Below, piece after piece: positions 59,401 to 64,000 of a stretch of DNA of 64,000 nucleotides. The position numbers were made by a program, and so were the translations under genes. Under the pieces are notes generated by a model, which saw only the letters and a list, made by a program, of their open reading frames with translations, was not told the origin of the DNA and did not search any database. How positions within the stretch are numbered: the stretch's first letter is position 1; each line of letters opens with the position of its first letter. Origin of the DNA: Lantana camara (Eukaryota; Streptophyta; Magnoliopsida; Lamiales; Verbenaceae); contig CM074863.1 of assembly GCA_037501455.1 (NCBI GenBank), positions 55,285,501 through 55,349,500 on the forward strand, given 5' to 3'.

Positions 59401-60365
59401 ACACATTCTCCTTCTTTGAGTTGTTGGACTTCACTTAGCATCTGTACATCATTACAGATATGAGTCCCACAACCGGTATCAAGTACCCAAGAATTAGAAT
59501 TAATAGAAAGATTTACTTCAACGAGAAAGATACCTTTCTTTAGAGTAGCCTTGTACTCTGGGCAGTTTCTCCTCCAATGTCCCGCTTTGCCACAATGGAA
59601 GCAAACATCCTCTTTCTGATCACGCTTCTTCTTTTGGGCCTTCCCCTTCGAAATGCCTCCAGTGGGCCTAAGGGGTTTCTTCTTCTTCTTTTGGGCTTTC
59701 TTGCCCTTACCTTTAGAAGGCCCAGAAGAGGAAGATGGAGCATTCACCATCAAAACCTTATTGTCCTTCTTGATCGTGCTTTCAGCAGTCACAAGCTGAC
59801 TAATCAGCTCAGCTACAGTAGCACCAGCATGATTCATATTGAAGTTAAGGACAAATGGGTTGAATGATGGTGGGAGCGAAGCTAGCAACAAATCCACTGA
59901 AAGCTCATCTTTCAGCGGCATGTCCATGGAGGCAAGTTTCTCAGTAAGGGCAAGAAACTTGAGTCCATATTCATGGACACTTGAACCTTCCCTCATTCTC
60001 AAGTGGAATAATTCCTTTGAAGTGTTATACCTTGTAACACGTTCATGAGGGCGGTAAAGTTGCTCTAAGTGGTCGTAAATCTCCCAAGCAAATTCCATGG
60101 CCTCATGTTGTCTTTGCAAGTCCGGAGACATGTTAGCCAACATAAGGCAACGGGCTTGGAGATTATCATCCTTCCACTTCTGAATCGCATCCCGCTCGGC
60201 CCGAGTGGGAGCCTCCCCTTCAGGAGTGGGCTCCCCTTCGAAGAGAACATAAGTTCTCTTCTCAGAATCTAAAATGATTTTTAGATTCCTCAGCCAATCA
60301 GAATAGTTGGGACCAGTCAACTTGTTTGACTCGAGGATCGATACAAGAGGGTTTTTGGTTGCCAT
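56445..60365 (-). CDS. Copia-1 Gag-Pol polyprotein (1306 aa)
   Basis: One open frame without stops or shifts. Gag occupies about residues 1-230 (copia-type capsid), then a basic linker and a CCHC knuckle C255-C258-H263-C268. Protease D296-T-G. Integrase zinc domain H430, H435, C461, C464; core D491, D554, E590 with the expected 35 residues between D554 and E590. Reverse transcriptase with D893 (QMDVKTAFLNG) and Y-V-D980-D981. RNase H with D1151, E1192 or E1194, and D1230, ending near residue 1290. All catalytic residues I can place are present. The start ATG (60363-60365) begins MATKNPLVSILESNKL, a usual copia Gag start. Gag and Pol share one frame, as is normal for plant copia elements, so their ratio must be set after transcription. 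I see no defect; whether it is active cannot be told from sequence. Confidence 0.95.
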   Translation of the reverse strand: MATKNPLVSILESNKLTGPNYSDWLRNLKIILDSEKRTYVLFEGEPTPEGEAPTRAERDAIQKWKDDNLQARCLMLANMSPDLQRQHEAMEFAWEIYDHLEQLYRPHERVTRYNTSKELFHLRMREGSSVHEYGLKFLALTEKLASMDMPLKDELSVDLLLASLPPSFNPFVLNFNMNHAGATVAELISQLVTAESTIKKDNKVLMVNAPSSSSGPSKGKGKKAQKKKKKPLRPTGGISKGKAQKKKRDQKEDVCFHCGKAGHWRRNCPEYKATLKKGIFLVEVNLSINSNSWVLDTGCGTHICNDVQMLSEVQQLKEGECVLKIGDGSNVEARALGTIRLDLGSFELVLNKVLYVPKIIRNIISVPILDCEGYETYIKNGKYFIKRNNSSVHIGTLSNGLYLTQNINIMNIQRETKRKRDDKVSAPLWHARLGHISKNRISKINTLGSFSENDLKELTSCESCLKGKMSKVPFKGTVERATKVLDLIHTDVCGPLSVSTRSNHQYFITFTDDFSRYGYVYLMKYKSEAFEKFLEFQKEVENQTGHKIKTLRSDRGGEYLSEEFLNHLKDNGIISQWTPPGTPQLNGVSERRNRTLLDMVRSMMSFTDLPPSFWGYALESAAKILNLVPSKSVPKTPYEMWHGKIPSYSYLRIWGCPAYVKRTVGDKLESRSNLCYFVGYPKESIGYYFYDQSEQKVFVSRNATFLEEPFLKEKKGKIIELEEVQNDPTPPTEETSHSDQPQPITNFDTHENPPLRRSERTPRQPERWYGFFHEISQKDNDPLTYEEALSDSDSEQWIEAMKSEMDSMNSNQVWTLVDLPDGVKPIGCKWIFKRKLGVDGSIAAYKARLVAKGFTQKPGVDFDETFSPVAMQKSIRIMLAIAAYYDCEIWQMDVKTAFLNGDIDKDIYMEQPIGFTFSGSEQKVCKLQRSIHGLKQASRNWNIRFDESVKAFGFIQISNESCVYRKELETSVQFLVLYVDDILLIGNSKDDMKVTKLWLSNQFEMKDLGDASYILGIKIYRDRSRRLIGLSQSMYIDKVLKRFNMESAKVKNLPMSVGTCLSKKMCPKTNLEKERMTHTPYASAIGSIMYAMLCTRPDVAYALSVTSRFQSDPGDGHWAAVKNILKYLKSTKDLFLVYGGQKDLTVEGYCDASFASDLDDFKSMSGYIFCLNGGAVSWKCSKQTTTADSTTEAEYLAANDVAKEGVWIRNFIQELNVVPSMKDPITVFCDNTGAVAQAREPRSHQRTKHIMRKYHLIRDIIKRGDVRIERVTSTENVADPLTKPLSREAFQGHLQKMGLRVALEWL

Positions 60366-60571
60366 TTCAAAACACGTAGAGAATCACAGAATCTACGACC
60401 TAAATGGTAAAACAGAGAACTAGTGAGCATGCTGAATTATAACGATATACAAAAGATAAGGTCTTTAATCTAATGTAGCTCCCACTGTTTTTCAAAGATC
60501 TATAATTCCCAAAGATCTAAGAGGAACACGTTTCCCAATGGGTACTAAGATCCTAGGCATTTTACCTCGAA

Positions 60572-60892
60572 CCCACGACTCGCGGACATTCTAAGTAAGA
60601 ACCCTAGGTAGGTACAACTTACCAATTCTAACACCTTTAGAACTCTTAGTAATTGTTTTTGCATCACCTATCTTTCAATATGGACCCACGACTCGTGCGA
60701 CATCCATATTTACTTAGGCGTTAAGCTAGACCCATCAATCATAAGATCATGACCAAAACTTAGTTTGAACGACCCACGACTCGCGGACATCGCCCTTGCT
60801 AAAATTGACCACGAAATATTGATTATTTAAAATGATCAATTAGGTAACTAAGAACTAATAAGCTCCACTAGCTATCCCACGACTCGCGGACA
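60572..60892 (-). repeat. Four dispersed CCCACGACTCGCGGACA repeats in the Copia-1 leader
   Basis: Copies at 60572-60588, 60685-60702 (variant CTCGTGCGACA), 60773-60789 and 60876-60892. Starts are 113, 88 and 103 bp apart in otherwise unlike sequence. Sense strand: TGTCCGCGAGTCGTGGG. Confidence 0.8.
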
Positions 60893-62133
60893 ATAACTAG
60901 CTTTACTTACTAAACTTAAAACCTATTGATGGAATGCTAGGAATTTAATTCAAAACTTGCATCTCAAATTAAACACCTATTTGTTCGAAATTAGCTTAAT
61001 ATTTAATGGGAATTTTCGAATCAACCGGAGAGTTGTCCGGTTCGACCTCACCAACATATATGTTATCCAATTTTATTAGTCTTGATTAATGCAAGTACAC
61101 TTAAATGCATATCAAACAAGCACATAAACAGATAACATGTCCTAGCATGATACTAACATGTAATGATCATGGGTTCTACCTATCTTATGTGTGATATGTG
61201 GGAGCCACTCCACAATCACAAGTTCTAACATACATGCCACATAAACAGTTCAAATCACATAAGGGAAAGCAGTAACAAAATACGAGCCCTATCTCTATTA
61301 CATTTAACAATTGAGATTCCCCTCCCTAACATTTTGAGGGGTCTTCACTTATGGCCTCCTTGTTACTTGAATGTGGTCCATCTTACTCCATGGGTGCATT
61401 GTCTCCAAAATGAAAATAAAACCTCACCACCTATCTCTACTCTCAAATTACAATAAAAGGAAAAAGACATAAAGTAATAAGGCTCAATCTTCATATTGGC
61501 CTTAGACAATTACACGGGGCATACCCCGGCCTCAAAAACAGTAATATGGAAAGCCACATAATAAATCACATAACAGTACGCACATAAGTGAGGCTCCAAC
61601 CTCAATTGAAAAAACGCAACTATAGGGCTCCAACCCCAATTTAAACCATTCATGTGCATAAATTAAAACCATACATAGATCTAAACCCATGATCACCTAA
61701 CATGCTTTTGCAAGAATTTAAATTTAACCAATAAATTAAAATTCTCTCTTTAAGCTCTAATAGCTTAAAACACGACTTAGATGCAATACTTGTTCAAGAG
61801 CTTTTTCAATAAAACCCGAAAAACAATAAACTAATAAAATTCCAATTAATTTCTGAAAATTAATAATTTTATTCTTTCAATATTTTCAGAAAATAAAGAT
61901 CGTAATTTTTCAAAATTTAAATCGCTCAAATTTTCAAAATCCCAATTTAAACAATTATTTCAAAAATAATTCAAATTTAATAAATAAAATTTTTCAGAAA
62001 AATTAAATCGGGATTTCAAGGACTGAAAACACGAAAACACGAAAAACGCCAAAACCGTGCCCGGAACCGCCCGGAACGAGCACAGGCTCGCCGCGCAGCG
62101 TCGCGCGCCAGGCGCGCGCGCTAGGCGCACGCC

Positions 62134-62152
62134 CTGCGCGCGATGCGCGCAG
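62134..62152 (-). other. GC hairpin in Copia-1 leader (8-bp stem)
   Basis: CTGCGCGC-GAT-GCGCGCAG, a perfect 8-bp stem with a 3-base loop. It stands beside the three CCCGC/GCGGG hairpins. Confidence 0.65.
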
Positions 62153-62189
62153 CTTGCTGCTGCTCGCGTGCGGGCGATGCCGGGCGGGT

Positions 62190-62312
62190 GCTCCCGCGCG
62201 GTTGCGGGAGCGTGCGGGCGGCTGTCCCGCGCGGTTGCGGGACAGGCGGGCGGGCGCGCCTAGGCGCTGGCGGGCGTCAGTGGCGGGCAGTCCCGCGCGG
62301 TTGCGGGACTGC
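62190..62312 (-). other. Three covarying hairpins in the Copia-1 leader
   Basis: Hairpins at 62190-62211 (stem 8: GCTCCCGC/GCGGGAGC), 62222-62245 (stem 9: CTGTCCCGC/GCGGGACAG) and 62287-62312 (stem 10: GCAGTCCCGC/GCGGGACTGC). All share the loop GCGGTT on the plus strand (AACCGC on the sense strand). Outer base pairs differ between the three but pairing is kept. They lie 325-450 bases downstream of the 5' LTR, where packaging or dimerisation signals are found in other retroelements. Confidence 0.75.
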
Positions 62313-62620
62313 TGGGCGGGAGGTCGCGGGCCTGGCGTGCTACGCCTTAGCATGTCAGGCTCGCGTTTTCGTAACGCGATTTCGTGTTTCGTACTTTTAG
62401 TTCAAAAACCAGAATTCAAAAATACGATTTAAATTAATTTCTATCAAAACGGTTTTCAAGAAACACAATTTAAGAAAACAGTTTCAGAAATTCAAGAAAA
62501 ATTACAGTTTCGTAATTCAGGCTTTCTAAAAGAACTCAAGAATACCTAATTCGCATCTAAGCCTAAGAATTTCTACCAAATTCAGAATAATTGAGACGAA
62601 TCAGAAACACGATTAACGAG

Positions 62621-62635
62621 GTGGCTCTGATACCA
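62621..62635 (-). other. Copia-1 primer-binding site
   Basis: The sense strand reads TGGTATCAGAGCCAC, two bases after the 5' LTR end. It complements the 3' end of tRNA-iMet. Confidence 0.92.
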
Positions 62636-62637
62636 CT

Positions 62638-64000
62638 TGTTGGAAAACAGAATCAGAAAGCAGCGGAATTTAAAAAATTTTCCCAACAAAAGGACCATGG
62701 ACTCGCAATCGTGTAACCAAATTCGTAAAGATAGAAAACTTACTTTTCTTTTATTCTTTCTTGAAGCGTTTCAAGCCACCCAAGAACGCTCTTCTCGCGG
62801 CTTGATCCCCTCTCCTTGGTAAAGCTCGAATCTTCAAACTTCTAACTTGAAGTCTCTAGAGAAAGTCCACCAACTTGATTACAATCTAACTAGTAAGGAT
62901 GCTAGTTCTCTAGTTAGTGTTTAGGCTTAACCTAGGGTTTAATTTAATCTTGGAGAAAGGAAGGTGTTCAACACATGAACCAAGAATTGTCAATTAGCTC
63001 TAAAGGGGAGCATGAGCTCCCCTATATATAGGAAAGGGGAGGGACGGCCGAACCTAGTCCTTATTGGACTAGGATTTGGTTCCTCTCTCTCCTATTACTT
63101 GATCATCAAGTATTTTCCAACTTTGACTTTGAATTCTATTTCTAGTCAACTTTTAAGAGAGCTTAAAAATATCCAAACTATTTTTGGATAATTTTATACT
63201 TTATTTATTATAAAATAAATAACTTATTTTTATCTAATTAATTAATTCGTAATTAATTAACTAGATTATTTTCTCCAAAATTAGACTTTCTTTTTAATTC
63301 AAAATTAAACCAAAGTCTATTAAATAATTAACTAATTAATTATTTAATATATATATATATATATACACGTGTGTGACACGTGTCACAGTGACACGTGTCA
63401 CTCACGTGAGCCACACGTGTGAATTCACACGTGTGGAACCCTCTTGGTCCGATTAACTCGTTTAATCATTTTCAAGCCTCAACTCATGTAACCAAGTTGT
63501 TGTGTGTGACCCTCTAGGTTCTCAATTCAATTAGCAGTGACCCCAATTAATTAATTCACTAATTAATTAATCAGTCCACAGATTAAACGACCATAGTCTA
63601 GCAACAGGTGTTTAACCCCTAGCTGAATTGGAATGTTCGGATTCGACAGAACCTTTAAGTCATTGAATCATGTGAGATACAATCCTCCTACTTACTATCT
63701 CTCAACCAAGATCTAGGGCAAGGGAATAATCAGAACCCTAATAATCTGGTCTTAAAGCTAAGTGCATTTCATATCCATTTGATCTCAATCCAAGAAACAC
63801 TTTTCTTGATGTCTTGATCTACTGCCTTGGCCAAGGACTCCATATGGCATATGAATGACTTACACAATAAGAGATCACCTTGCAAATGCAAGTGTAGGTC
63901 CTATCTTGATTCTCATTCACTTTCATGAATCACTTGTGCAGCCCCAGCATAAGCCTTGAATCAGTTGTCTAAGGCGACACCCTTTAAAGCTTATACCTAA
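62638..64000 (-). repeat. Copia-1 5' LTR, truncated by window end
   Basis: Matches 54485-55847 with no difference that I found, including the length of the TA repeat. Its TATA box is at 63023-63031 and its G-boxes at 63366-63433. The remaining ~580 bp lie beyond the window. Confidence 0.94.

Larger units (their letters stand above)
60366..62620 (-). other. Copia-1 5' untranslated leader
   Basis: About 2.25 kb between primer site and gag. AT-rich overall, with two distinct parts: four copies of a 17-bp motif near the gag start (60572-60892) and a very GC-rich block with hairpins near the primer site (62050-62345). Short frames inside the GC block are composition artefacts. Confidence 0.75.
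54485..64000 (-). mobile_element. Copia-1: intact-looking Ty1/copia element, cut by window end
   Basis: Runs on the minus strand from the 5' LTR (right, starting inside 62638-64000) to the 3' LTR (54485-56428). It has an initiator-Met primer site, a 2.25-kb leader, one 1306-codon gag-pol frame and a purine tract. Predicted total length is about 10.1 kb. The two LTRs show no difference over the 1363 bp present in both, so insertion was recent. Long LTRs, long leader and single ORF fit the Angela/Tork side of plant copia elements (tentative). The left target bases are TCACC (54480-54484); the right partner is outside the window. Confidence 0.93.

Noticed and set aside
62003..62432. Several Arg/Ala/Gly-rich ORFs on both strands
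   Set aside because: Open frames on both strands of a GC-rich block are expected from lack of AT-rich stop codons; repeats in the peptides mirror the DNA hairpins.

Overview
The window is plant nuclear DNA made almost entirely of LTR retrotransposons inserted into one another. No host gene, rRNA or functional tRNA gene was recognised. The element types (a chromodomain Ty3/gypsy element, a second gypsy element whose pol runs into its LTR, a Ty1/copia element with an initiator-Met primer site, a CACTA-type DNA transposon, and large gag-less LTR elements) point to an angiosperm, most likely a eudicot. The density of nesting suggests gene-poor, probably pericentromeric, heterochromatin.

Names used here: Gypsy-1 (2362-10060, TSD CATTA); Gypsy-2 (12692-39342); LARD-3, a non-coding element with three LTRs (16577-32165, TSD TTGGG) inside the gag of Gypsy-2; S-LTR, a minus-strand solo LTR (1542-39583, TSD TAAAT) split by Gypsy-1 and Gypsy-2; LARD-4, the plus-strand host element whose 5' LTR (1308-1541 and 39589-39794) is split by S-LTR, with its internal region at 39795-43529 and a 3' LTR starting at 43530; LARD-6, a minus-strand element from 43926 to beyond the window; LARD-5, a rearranged minus-strand copy (47154-50356) inside the 3' LTR of LARD-6; and Copia-1 (54485 to beyond 64000, minus strand), inserted in a second S-family LTR (53563-54484) that itself lies in LARD-6. 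Bases 1-1307 are an LTR of the Copia-1 family in the opposite orientation.

The target-site duplications give the order of insertion. LARD-4 is the oldest visible layer. S-LTR and LARD-6 went into it, Gypsy-1 and Gypsy-2 into S-LTR, then the CACTA element into Gypsy-1 integrase and LARD-3 into Gypsy-2 gag. Copia-1 is the youngest: it has one uninterrupted 1306-codon polyprotein, and its two LTRs look identical over the 1363 bp that overlap in the window. Gypsy-1 and Gypsy-2 are pseudogenes with several stops and frameshifts; the Gypsy-1 LTRs differ at about 4 percent of sites by eye.

The most interesting signals are non-coding. (1) Gag-less LARD families carry a regular array of short hairpins with a conserved, oriented loop (ACGGGGT) upstream of the polypurine tract. 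(2) The middle of the LTR in four related families holds four palindromes with conserved spacing but different core sequence. (3) The Copia-1 leader has three hairpins with the same loop and compensating stem changes. These look like cis-acting RNA or DNA recognition elements and are testable.
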